From: Candidatus Auribacterota bacterium
GTDB taxonomy: Bacteria > Auribacterota > JAFGBW01
Length of the DNA: 5,541 nt
Reading direction: 5' to 3'
Assembly (NCBI GenBank): GCA_016932965.1
Contig: JAFGBW010000177.1
Span: 1-5,541, forward strand
This document shows, in pieces, positions 1-5,541 of the stretch. The translations under genes and the position numbers were made by a program. How positions within the stretch are numbered: position 1 is the first letter of the stretch; each line of letters begins with the position of its first letter. The notes under the pieces were generated by a model. It was not told the DNA's origin and searched no databases. It saw only the letters and a program-made list of their open reading frames with translations.

Positions 1-194
1 ATTTTAGTCTCATCTCTGCGACCCTGGGCAGCTGAAGCTTTCGCAACCTCATCGTATGGAACATAGGTTGCCAAACCTTTTTTCGATAAAACCGATGTCA
101 GTGCGCTGGTCAGAGTTGTTTTTCCATGATCCACATGCCCAATCGTGCCTATGTTCACATGAGGCTTTGTACGCTCGAATTTACCCTTTGCCAT
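1..194 (-). CDS. tuf: Elongation factor Tu, N-terminal fragment (cut by window edge)
   Basis: EF-Tu is the GTPase that delivers aminoacyl-tRNA to the ribosomal A site. The 64 complete codons visible begin [20 protein letters not shown] and include the P-loop (G1) motif GHVDHGKT at residues 19-26, which is diagnostic of EF-Tu; the rest of the roughly 400-residue protein lies beyond position 1. The ATG start is supported by an AAGGAG Shine-Dalgarno a few bases upstream and by the standard MAK...FERTKPHVN start of the family. It lies about 30 bp downstream of tRNA-Thr on the same strand, so the two are probably cotranscribed. The switch I (effector) region is unusual: instead of the common IDxAPEExARGITI pattern, residues 47-64 read [18 protein letters not shown] and the next codon starts AT (Ile or Met). 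This resembles what I recall of planctomycete EF-Tu. The family call is secure; the lineage hint is inference. Confidence 0.97.
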   Translation of the reverse strand, partial: MAKGKFERTKPHVNIGTIGHVDHGKTTLTSALTSVLSKKGLATYVPYDEVAKASAAQGRRDETK

Positions 195-200
195 TGTCCT

Positions 201-206
201 CTCCTT
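201..206 (-). promoter_or_regulatory. Ribosome binding site of tuf
   Basis: On the minus strand AAGGAG is followed by AGGACA and then the ATG of tuf, a near-ideal Shine-Dalgarno at 6 nt spacing. It fixes the tuf start codon and suits a very highly translated gene. Confidence 0.85.
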
Positions 207-224
207 TTCATTTTTTGTCTAACA

Positions 225-298
225 AGCCCGCGAGCGGAATTGAACCGCCGAACCTTTCGCTTACCATGCGAATGCTCTACCTACTGAGCTACACGGGC
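225..298 (-). tRNA. tRNA-Thr (anticodon GGT)
   Basis: The minus strand folds into a full cloverleaf. The acceptor stem is GCCCGTG/CGCGGGC with one T-G wobble, and the discriminator base is T. The D arm is GCTC-AGTAGGTA-GAGC. The anticodon stem is TTCGC/GCGAA with loop ATGGTAA, giving anticodon GGT, which reads ACC/ACT threonine codons. The T arm is GGCGG-TTCAATT-CCGCT. CCA is not encoded (TGTT follows the discriminator), so it must be added after transcription. Two oddities are a 6-nt variable region (AGGTTC, usually 5 or fewer) and A rather than a pyrimidine at position 32. The gene sits just upstream of tuf, as in the classic tRNA-Thr-tufB arrangement of many bacteria. No neighbouring Tyr or Gly tRNA genes are present between it and the promoter. 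Confidence 0.95.
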
Positions 299-368
299 AT
301 TATCTAATATTATTTTTTCTTCGTTGCTCCATTCTTTCCATGCTAGAAAATCCAAGGAAAATGGCAAA

Positions 369-396
369 ACTATAGTATTATTGTTCTTTACGTCAA
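369..396 (-). promoter_or_regulatory. Sigma70-type promoter for tRNA-Thr-tuf
   Basis: On the minus strand TTGACG (391-396) and TATAGT (369-374) are separated by 16 bp, each matching five of six consensus bases. The predicted start, near 362, lies about 65 nt upstream of the mature tRNA 5' end, leaving a leader that RNase P would remove. The promoter begins only 17 bp after the stop codon of the upstream gene on the same strand, so tRNA-Thr-tuf can be driven independently of it. This is recognised by consensus only. Confidence 0.7.
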
Positions 397-413
397 GCAG
401 AAAATTTATTTTT

Positions 414-1931
414 TTAACCGCCTGAATCAGGCAGGCTGATATCCATTTTAAAACCTTTGTCGATTTTGGAAAAAATAACAATCAAATTCGCTTCTTTCTC
501 CGTTCTAACAGCAGATTTATCTGAGAGTTCTTTCCCCTCTTTCAGGGATTGAATCACTTCCAGAAAATAAGGATAATTCATCTGAAAACGCAGGAATGAA
601 TCCGATGCAGGAGGCGAAATCAAATCCTGAGTAGCAATAATGGGCCTTATATTATCTCCCAGACAACCGACAATGGCTCCAGCCTCTTCCTGAAAAGTAA
701 AATGGATTTCCGGCTCTTTTTTTAGAAATATTCTTACAGCCTGAACCATGAGAAAAGGCCAGCCAGCAGAAGCCTGATTTTGTTTAGGGATGATCCTCAT
801 TCTGACCGTCTTTATGGAATCAGCGGACACAACCGCCTCACAACGAAAAGGAGTGTTATAAAACAAACGTTTCATCCTGTCTTTGAACTCAGCCAGACTG
901 ATTCTTCTTTTTTCTCTTGAAATCGCAATCGTGGCTTGAACATCTCCCAGCTCAGAAATAGAGGCCGCACTTTTAAAAAAAAGGGTTGATGACGGGAGAG
1001 TGTCTTTTCCTCCGAAAATTCTTGCTGTTGATGTGCGAAGCAACCTGGCTTCCTCAGAGGTGATCGCGTACAGCTGGAACATCCGGTCAATGTATTGACG
1101 TAAAAATAGGGACATCCTCATCGGATTCAACACTCCTGCAATGGAAGAAAAAGGTTTCTCAGCAAGAAACAACTGTTGGGAAGAAGGGGAAGGACCCGGA
1201 ATCACACTCAGAAACGGACTGCCTTCCTTAAAGGTAAAACGAAAAGAAAAAGTCTGATTATTTTCTTCTGTTTGAAGGGAAGCATGAAAAATAACGACAG
1301 AGAGGGAATCTATGACCCATAACAGGCCTTCTAAAAATTGATTGAATTGTCTTTGCAGGGCAGGAACTTCTGAAAAAGATAACGTAAAAAAAGCCATGCC
1401 TTTCAATAAATAGATCATCTGACGGTATTCATTCCAGATATGTTCCACATGTATTTTAGCGAATAGTCCTGTTCCCGACCGGGAAGGGATATCCCTTTGG
1501 ATCTCTTGAAGAAGAGTCTCAGCGTCTGCCAAGGCTTTTTGAGATTCACTGAAGGCGCATATACCGCCCGGCATTTTCTTTCCCAGTAAGGGAGGAGAAA
1601 CAGAGGAAAGCATGGAAGAAGGATCAATCGATGGCACAAAAACGATTCTGTCCGGTTTATTCCACAGGGATGGCTGCTGAGTCATTGCAGTCACCCAAAC
1701 CGCGTATAAGGGTTTTGTCCTGTCCAGAGCGGTCCAGGCATGCCCCAAAGAAGCGGTCATTTGTAGTTCCCACCATGCCCTCCATGACGGTCCCATGGAA
1801 GGGCCGGCCATTTTACCGATGTGATTTTCAAATTCTTCAAAAGAAGAGACTTTAACCGCAATCAATATGGCTGAATGAGACGGCATAAGAAAGCCGAAAT
1901 ACATCATGATAATAAATAAAATCGTTCTCAT
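414..1931 (-). CDS. Secreted protein of unknown function (about 505 aa)
   Basis: I do not recognise a named family. The protein starts with a clear signal peptide: Arg at position 2, a hydrophobic core ILFIIMMYFGFLM, and a likely signal peptidase I site after SHSA (about residue 21), so it is probably exported to the periplasm or outer surface. The rest lacks a convincing transmembrane helix. It is rich in alternating polar/hydrophobic segments (for example QTFSFRFTFKEGSPFLSVI) that suggest beta sheet, with two more hydrophobic, probably helical stretches near residues 170-220. The layout, a beta strand, a short 'SSFEEFENHIGK' helix, then a segment ending in D-R-x-K-P before a hydrophobic strand, resembles large uncharacterised secreted proteins (DUF3352-like) that I associate with planctomycetes; this is inference. 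I see no catalytic motif. ATG at 1931 has AGGA 9 nt upstream; an in-frame TTG at 1937 with AGGAG 11 nt upstream is an alternative adding two residues. It is transcribed divergently from the SPFH operon and towards tRNA-Thr-tuf. Confidence 0.85.
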   Translation of the reverse strand: MRTILFIIMMYFGFLMPSHSAILIAVKVSSFEEFENHIGKMAGPSMGPSWRAWWELQMTASLGHAWTALDRTKPLYAVWVTAMTQQPSLWNKPDRIVFVPSIDPSSMLSSVSPPLLGKKMPGGICAFSESQKALADAETLLQEIQRDIPSRSGTGLFAKIHVEHIWNEYRQMIYLLKGMAFFTLSFSEVPALQRQFNQFLEGLLWVIDSLSVVIFHASLQTEENNQTFSFRFTFKEGSPFLSVIPGPSPSSQQLFLAEKPFSSIAGVLNPMRMSLFLRQYIDRMFQLYAITSEEARLLRTSTARIFGGKDTLPSSTLFFKSAASISELGDVQATIAISREKRRISLAEFKDRMKRLFYNTPFRCEAVVSADSIKTVRMRIIPKQNQASAGWPFLMVQAVRIFLKKEPEIHFTFQEEAGAIVGCLGDNIRPIIATQDLISPPASDSFLRFQMNYPYFLEVIQSLKEGKELSDKSAVRTEKEANLIVIFSKIDKGFKMDISLPDSGG

Positions 1932-2051
1932 CCTCAATGATCCTGGTGCTCCTGTCTGATTACAGATAAGATTTAAACCATGAATTTAACGAATTGACAC
2001 GAAGAAAATGTTGAGATTGACTAAAGACATAAAAACTGTCATGTTATTTTT

Positions 2052-2066
2052 TTGATCCATGATCAA
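2052..2066. repeat. Short perfect inverted repeat TTGATC-CAT-GATCAA
   Basis: Two 6-bp arms in perfect inverted symmetry around a 3-bp centre lie between the tentative SPFH promoter and its Shine-Dalgarno. The position would suit an operator, or a small hairpin in the 5' leader, but arms this short can arise by chance. No known regulator site is recognised. Confidence 0.3.
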
Positions 2067-2076
2067 CTTTTATCTC

Positions 2077-2084
2077 AGAGAGGG
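2077..2084 (+). promoter_or_regulatory. Ribosome binding site of the first SPFH gene
   Basis: AGAGAGGG lies 6 nt before ATG 2091 and decides the start. An in-frame TTG at 2052 would add 13 polar residues but has only T-rich sequence and no Shine-Dalgarno in front of it. The ATG start also places the charged N-tail and membrane helix as expected. Confidence 0.75.
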
Positions 2085-2090
2085 AACAGC

Positions 2091-3617
2091 ATGATCTTTT
2101 TAAAAAAACAATCCGGGGAAGAAAATAAGAAACTTTTTTTCCTTGCCCATGCCGGATGGATAGCGGCCGGTATCCTGATCTTTTTTCTTCCCTATTGGAT
2201 ATGGTTCTTCTGGCGAATCGAACCCAAAGCAGGAGAAATTGCTGTTCTCATCCGGAAAACAGGAGAACCCTTGCCTTCAGGAAAAATCCTGGCTACAGAA
2301 ATCCATGAAAAAGGCATTCAGATGGATGTGCTCCCTGAAGGTCGATATTTTTACAATCCCTATACCTGGGACTGGCAAATAAAAAAGATTACGGACATTC
2401 CGGCAGGCAAGCTGGGGGTGCAGATCCGTCTTTTCGGAAAAGATCTCCCTGAGGGAAAAATCATTGCCGGAAATGATGAAAAAGGAATTTTAAAGGAAGT
2501 CCTGATGCCAGGCCGGTACCGGATCAACCCTTATGCCTATGAAATCCGCCTGTTCAATGCTATTTCGGTGCCCCTGGGATCTGTCGGGGTACTGACCCAG
2601 TTGACCGGCAAGGACATCTTGACCGGTCCTGTGCCGGACAACATCAATACCTATCTGGTTGGACCAGAAGAAAAAGGGGTCCAGACAACGGTATACCCGC
2701 CCGGGACTTATTACCTCAATCCTTATCTTTACATGATCACAATCGTGAACCTAAAAAGTCAGCGTTTTGAAATGAGTAAGGAAGACTCCATTAATTTTTT
2801 GTCTCAAGATGGTTTTACAATCACAGTGGAAGGGACACTTGAATGGGCAGTGAAACAGGACTCCGCTCCGCTCATTACTACTGAGGTCGGAGACCTGGAT
2901 GACGTGCTGAATAAAATCATTCTTCCCGCTGCCAGGGGATTTTCCAGGATTGAAGGGTCAAAAAAGCCTGCCATTGACTACATCATGGGTGAAACCCGGC
3001 AGGAGTTTCAGGACAAGCTCGCGAAACATTTGACTGACCTTTGCGGAAAACGGGGAATTGAAATCCGGTCGGTTCTGATCCGTAATATCATTCCTCCTCA
3101 GAAGATTGCGGGGATCATCAGACAAAGACAAATCGCTGTCCAGAACCGCAGAAAATATGAACAGCAGATTGCTGAAGCTCAATCCAGGGCGGAACTCGCA
3201 AAACAGGAAGAATTAGCTAATCAGAACCGGGAAAAAATTGAGCAGGAAACCATTAAAATCCGGGCTGTCATCAATGCACAGCAACAGCAGTCCGTTGCCC
3301 TGACAGAAGCCAATAAAAATCTGGAAGTGGCCAAATTGCATAATGAAGCCGCTGATTTTCAGGCTAAAGCCAAAGTGGCTCTGGGAGAAGCCCAAAGAGA
3401 TGTGATCAAGATGAAAATGGAAGCAGAAGCAAATGCCCTCCAGCAAAAAGCACAATCTTTCAAGGATGGTTCCAACTGGGCGCGATATGTTTTTTATCAA
3501 ACCATTGCAAAAAAAATCATGCGCATTTTCACGGATGATCAGGGCGCCATCGGAAATATTTTCAATCAATTCACTTCGCCTCATGCTTCCTCTTCTCAGA
3601 AAGGGGGGACCCAATGA
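2091..3617 (+). CDS. Membrane-anchored SPFH (band 7) protein A with three tandem N-terminal repeats
   Basis: This 508-aa protein belongs to the SPFH/prohibitin/flotillin superfamily, whose members build large membrane-associated oligomers. Visible order: a Lys-rich N-tail (KK at 5-6 and 13-14); one transmembrane helix at about 17-41; three tandem repeats at about 47-100, 104-158 and 161-219, each with a G-x-(I/L/V)-(A/G)-V start, an EKGI/EKGV turn and an (E/P)G-x-Y-x-x-NPY end; an SPFH domain at about 225-350 (DGFTITVEGTLEWAV, NKIILPAARGFSRI, KRGIEIRSVLIRNIIPP); an Ala/Gln/Glu/Lys-rich coiled coil at about 345-455; and a hydrophobic C-terminal stretch near 461-495 (YVFYQTIAKKIMRIFTDD). Positive charge before the helix predicts N-in topology with the bulk outside the cytoplasm, as for HflK/HflC. 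Its stop overlaps the start of the paralogue (ATGA), implying translational coupling and probably a shared complex. I do not assign hflK or a flotillin symbol, because the triple repeat is not part of those proteins. The superfamily call is firm; the role is unknown. Confidence 0.9.
   Translation: MIFLKKQSGEENKKLFFLAHAGWIAAGILIFFLPYWIWFFWRIEPKAGEIAVLIRKTGEPLPSGKILATEIHEKGIQMDVLPEGRYFYNPYTWDWQIKKITDIPAGKLGVQIRLFGKDLPEGKIIAGNDEKGILKEVLMPGRYRINPYAYEIRLFNAISVPLGSVGVLTQLTGKDILTGPVPDNINTYLVGPEEKGVQTTVYPPGTYYLNPYLYMITIVNLKSQRFEMSKEDSINFLSQDGFTITVEGTLEWAVKQDSAPLITTEVGDLDDVLNKIILPAARGFSRIEGSKKPAIDYIMGETRQEFQDKLAKHLTDLCGKRGIEIRSVLIRNIIPPQKIAGIIRQRQIAVQNRRKYEQQIAEAQSRAELAKQEELANQNREKIEQETIKIRAVINAQQQQSVALTEANKNLEVAKLHNEAADFQAKAKVALGEAQRDVIKMKMEAEANALQQKAQSFKDGSNWARYVFYQTIAKKIMRIFTDDQGAIGNIFNQFTSPHASSSQKGGTQ
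2229..2747 (+). repeat. Three tandem protein repeats (about 55 aa each) in SPFH protein A
   Basis: The three units cover residues 47-100, 104-158 and 161-219. They share a pattern: an opening beta strand (EIAVLIRKTG, KLGVQIRLFG, SVGVLTQLTG), then a lysine/glycine turn, then EKGI/EKGI/EKGV, then a strand ending EGRYFYNPY, PGRYRINPY and PGTYYLNPY. The third unit is a few residues longer in its middle. The repeat looks like a multiplied version of the beta-hairpin that opens many SPFH domains. Similarity is visible at protein level only, so the duplications are old. Confidence 0.85.
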
Positions 3618-5368
3618 AAATACCCTCTTTTAGAAACATCCTTCTCACTGTATTGGCTTTGATTGCAACCGATGGAATATGGTCATGGGGTTTCTGCAGA
3701 TTCTATGTTCCTCCGGATCGCATGGCTATCATCACAGCCAAAACCGGTGATGCTCTTCCGGCAGGAGAAATTCTGGCAGAAAAAGGCCAAAAGGGAGTCT
3801 GGAAAGAAGTGCTGGGCGAGGGCCGTTATTTTTTCAATCCCATCCTGTATGAAAAGGAAATCAGACCGCTTATCCGGATTGATATCGGAAAAGTGGGAAT
3901 CGTAACATCAAAAGTCGGCCAAAATCTGCCTCCTGGAGAATTTCTGGCGGAAAAGGGACAAAAAGGGATTCAAAAAGCAGTTTTAGGCCCCGGTAAATAC
4001 AGAATCAATCCATACGGCTACGAAGTGCACTTCTTCGATGCATTGCAAATACCAATCGGATACGTCGGGGTTGTGACTTCCCTTTCAGGAAAAGAAACCC
4101 AAGAAGGCTTGTTCGCCAAACCAGGAGAAAAAGGCGTGCTTTCCAATGTTCTTCAGCCCGGACTGTATTATATCAATCCCAGGCAATACATGGTGAATAT
4201 ACTGGAAGTGGGAACCAATCAGATTTCTCTTATAGGCAAGACGGATACCATGCAGATGAAAGACGAAGAATTTGACGTGCTCAGGACAAAAAAGACCGAT
4301 AACATCGCCCGCAATATGGTGGTCCAATCCCATGTAATTGAACAGCAGCTCGAAAAATCCGATGAAAAGAAAAAAAATTATAACCTCTCGATTCAAAAAG
4401 CAAGGGATCAGGCCGTTATGCCGATGAGACAACACATGCAGCAAGGTTCCCAGCAGACAGTCCAGGCTGAATACCTTCCGGAAAAAGAACTCTCGTCAGC
4501 ACCTTCTTTATCATCCAACATCATCCAGTTTATCGAGTTTCCTTCCAAGGACGGGTTCAACATCTGCCTGGACATGACCGTGGAGTTTGAATTCATGCCG
4601 AAAAACAGCGCTTTTATTTACAAGGAATTCGGCGACTTGTTCCAGGTTGTGGAAAAAATCATTCTGCCTCAAATCCTTTCCATTTCAAGGTTAAAAGGCT
4701 CTGCATACGGAGCCAGGGATTTCATTGTCGGAGAAGGCAGGGAAAAATTCCAGGATGATCTAGTCCTGAAACTGAAGGAAACCCTTTCCCCCAAAGGAAT
4801 AGAAATCCGTTCTGCTCTTATCCGCCATGTGATTGTGCCGGATGACATTTGCAGTCCCATTCAGGAAGCCTCCATCGCCATAGAACAGAACCTGACCAAT
4901 ATCGAAAAACAGGAAACCGCAAAAAAGCTGGCGGAATTGAATACCGAGCTCAGTCTCATTTCCCAGCGCAGGGAACAGGTCCAGCAGGAAACCCAAAAGA
5001 TCAAAGCTGAAATCAAGGCCAATGAGGAAAAAGACGTGGCTGAAATTCAGGCTGCTACTCTTAAAAAAGCGGCTGAAATTGAGAACCAGACAGCCCTGGT
5101 CCAGGCTGAACGAACCCGTAAAATCGCCAAAGCGGAAAGCGAGGTTATCAGGATGAAAGGAGTCGCAGAAGCTGAAGGTTTCAGACTGAAGGTCCAGGCT
5201 CTGGGCGACCCCCAATCCTATTCTTTGCTTGAATTTGCCCAGAACCTGCCGCCGAATCTGAAACTGACCATCGCTCACACAGGACAGGGAACCTTATGGA
5301 CTGATCTGGAAAAATCCCTGTCCGGTCAGCTGGCCGGGTTAAAAATTTTAGAAAAAGAAGGAAAATAA
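3614..5368 (+). CDS. Membrane-anchored SPFH (band 7) protein B, paralogue of A with an extra insert
   Basis: This 584-aa protein has the same plan as A: a short N-tail with Lys/Arg; a transmembrane helix at about 8-27; three repeats at about 33-88, 90-144 and 147-198 (ending EGRYFFNP, PGKYRINPYGY and PGLYYINPRQY); an SPFH domain at about 305-425; a coiled coil at about 420-530 rich in Ala/Glu/Lys/Gln; and a C-terminal segment, LPPNLKLTIAHTG, reminiscent of flotillin-type C-ends. Between repeat 3 and the SPFH domain (about 205-305) it carries a polar, Gln/Met/Lys-rich insert that A lacks. Paralogy is clear in matched segments, such as KIILPQILSISRLKG against KIILPAARGFSRIEG and GIEIRSALIRHVIVP against GIEIRSVLIRNIIPP. 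The ATG overlaps the stop of A as ATGA, with a G-rich AAAGGGGGGA Shine-Dalgarno inside the end of A. This arrangement suggests coupled, near-stoichiometric synthesis and a hetero-oligomer, in analogy with HflK-HflC. The exact function is not known. Confidence 0.9.
   Translation: MKIPSFRNILLTVLALIATDGIWSWGFCRFYVPPDRMAIITAKTGDALPAGEILAEKGQKGVWKEVLGEGRYFFNPILYEKEIRPLIRIDIGKVGIVTSKVGQNLPPGEFLAEKGQKGIQKAVLGPGKYRINPYGYEVHFFDALQIPIGYVGVVTSLSGKETQEGLFAKPGEKGVLSNVLQPGLYYINPRQYMVNILEVGTNQISLIGKTDTMQMKDEEFDVLRTKKTDNIARNMVVQSHVIEQQLEKSDEKKKNYNLSIQKARDQAVMPMRQHMQQGSQQTVQAEYLPEKELSSAPSLSSNIIQFIEFPSKDGFNICLDMTVEFEFMPKNSAFIYKEFGDLFQVVEKIILPQILSISRLKGSAYGARDFIVGEGREKFQDDLVLKLKETLSPKGIEIRSALIRHVIVPDDICSPIQEASIAIEQNLTNIEKQETAKKLAELNTELSLISQRREQVQQETQKIKAEIKANEEKDVAEIQAATLKKAAEIENQTALVQAERTRKIAKAESEVIRMKGVAEAEGFRLKVQALGDPQSYSLLEFAQNLPPNLKLTIAHTGQGTLWTDLEKSLSGQLAGLKILEKEGK
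3710..4207 (+). repeat. Three tandem protein repeats (about 55 aa each) in SPFH protein B
   Basis: The units cover residues 33-88, 90-144 and 147-198. Units 1 and 2 share almost the same core (LPAGEILAEKGQKGVWKEVL and LPPGEFLAEKGQKGIQKAVL), so they are more alike than any pair in protein A. Unit 3 (GYVGVVTSLSGK, GEKGVLSNVL, PGLYYINP) is closest to unit 3 of protein A in position and sequence. The set of three therefore predates the A/B duplication, and units 1 and 2 of B may have been partly homogenised. Confidence 0.85.
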
Positions 5369-5395
5369 TCCGGACAGCAGTCATACCCTTTCGCC

Positions 5396-5541
5396 ATGAT
5401 GATTACGATGCTGGATGAAAAAAGATGGAAAGATCTGAAAGCCCGCCTGGCAAGATCAAAATTCAGGAGCCGTTTCAGACTCAGGGAAAAAGAGTCCGTT
5501 TATCTTCATTCAAAGGGAATGCCAGTCATCCAGGAGCATGC
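5396..5541 (+). CDS. DUF4186 family protein, N-terminal fragment (cut by window edge)
   Basis: The 48 complete codons visible read MMITMLDEKRWKDLKARLAR, continuing SKFRSRFRLREKESVYLHSK and GMPVIQEH. The S-x-FR-S-R-F-x-L motif followed by a Y...KG...I..HA pattern matches my memory of the start of DUF4186 proteins, small cytoplasmic bacterial proteins (roughly 120 aa) of unknown function. Their conserved Cys/His-containing C-terminal half would lie beyond the window. The reading frame opens 27 bp after the stop of SPFH protein B and happens to be in the same frame. No strong Shine-Dalgarno is visible, and ATGs at 5396, 5399 and 5408 are all possible starts. It is probably at the end of the SPFH transcript, since no terminator separates them, but a functional tie is not implied. 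Confidence 0.7.
   Translation, partial: MMITMLDEKRWKDLKARLARSKFRSRFRLREKESVYLHSKGMPVIQEH

Larger units (their letters stand above)
1938..2090. promoter_or_regulatory. Divergent intergenic region between the secreted-protein gene and the SPFH operon
   Basis: This AT-rich stretch of about 150 bp must carry promoters for both directions. On the plus strand there are two -35-like boxes, TTGACA (1994-1999) and TTGACT (2017-2022). The second is followed after 19 bp by TGTTAT (2042-2047), a 4/6 match to the -10 consensus with a long spacer, so the promoter assignment is weak. No convincing minus-strand promoter stands out. An inverted repeat lies at 2052-2066, just before the ribosome binding site. 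Confidence 0.4.

Noticed and set aside
418-434. Hairpin CCGCCTG-AAT-CAGGCAG at the end of the secreted-protein gene as an intrinsic terminator
   Set aside because: On the minus strand, the direction of transcription, the stem is followed by an A-rich rather than T-rich run and overlaps the final codons, so it lacks the features of a rho-independent terminator.
281-481. Small minus-strand open frame overlapping tRNA-Thr and the tuf promoter
   Set aside because: It runs through the tRNA gene and the end of another gene, has no recognisable product and contains the promoter elements.
2052-2090. Upstream TTG start giving SPFH protein A 13 extra residues
   Set aside because: No Shine-Dalgarno precedes the TTG, while ATG 2091 has AGAGAGGG at 6 nt; the TTG is also part of the inverted repeat.
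3213-3614. Antisense open frame (133 codons) opposite the coiled coil of SPFH protein A
   Set aside because: Same composition artefact as above, fully overlapping a well-supported gene.
2229-4207. Nucleotide-level tandem repeats or a CRISPR-like array suggested by recurring GAAAAAGG motifs
   Set aside because: The recurrence comes from EKG codons in the protein repeats; spacing and flanks are not conserved at DNA level.
4760-5278. Long antisense open frame (172 codons) opposite the coiled coil of SPFH protein B
   Set aside because: Its Phe/Leu/Ser/Gly-rich translation is what the complement of a Glu/Lys/Gln/Ala-rich coiled coil yields; no domain or ribosome binding site supports it.
5366-5398. 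SPFH protein B and the DUF4186 frame as one protein split by a stop codon
   Set aside because: They share a frame by chance: the DUF4186 part has its own ATG and family-typical start, and protein B ends with a complete flotillin-like C-terminal segment.

Overview
This window looks like a chromosomal housekeeping segment from a Gram-negative-type bacterium of moderate GC content. Planctomycetota or another PVC-type lineage is a low-confidence guess. It rests mainly on the start of EF-Tu, whose effector loop lacks the usual ARGITI-type motif and reads GRRDETK instead, resembling the RDATK-type loop I recall from planctomycete EF-Tu. The secreted unknown protein and the repeat-bearing SPFH proteins fit such a lineage but do not prove it. 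There are no mobile elements, CRISPR arrays or signs of recent transfer.

Left part, minus strand (1-1937). Reading in the direction of transcription, a gene for a secreted protein of unknown function (about 505 aa) is followed, just after its stop codon, by a good sigma70-type promoter. Next come tRNA-Thr(GGT) and the 5' end of tuf (EF-Tu), which runs off the window edge. tRNA-Thr next to tuf is a classic bacterial arrangement in which both are made as one transcript and processed.

Right part, plus strand (2091-5541). A divergent intergenic region of about 150 bp leads into a two-gene operon with an ATGA overlap. It encodes two paralogous membrane-anchored SPFH (band 7/prohibitin/flotillin-like) proteins of 508 and 584 aa. 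Each has an N-terminal transmembrane helix, three tandem repeats of about 55 aa, an SPFH domain, a long Ala/Glu/Lys/Gln-rich coiled coil and a short hydrophobic C-terminal segment. The second carries an extra polar insert of about 100 aa before its SPFH domain. Close behind is the 5' part of a gene recognised as DUF4186 family, cut by the window end.

How they may work together: the two SPFH proteins are translationally coupled and so probably form a hetero-oligomer, as HflK and HflC do. The order of tandem repeats, SPFH 'shoulder' and long helical 'cap' recalls the eukaryotic major vault protein, but here with membrane anchors. This vault-like pair is the most interesting item in the window. 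The divergent secreted protein could act in the same compartment, but nothing in the sequence proves a link.
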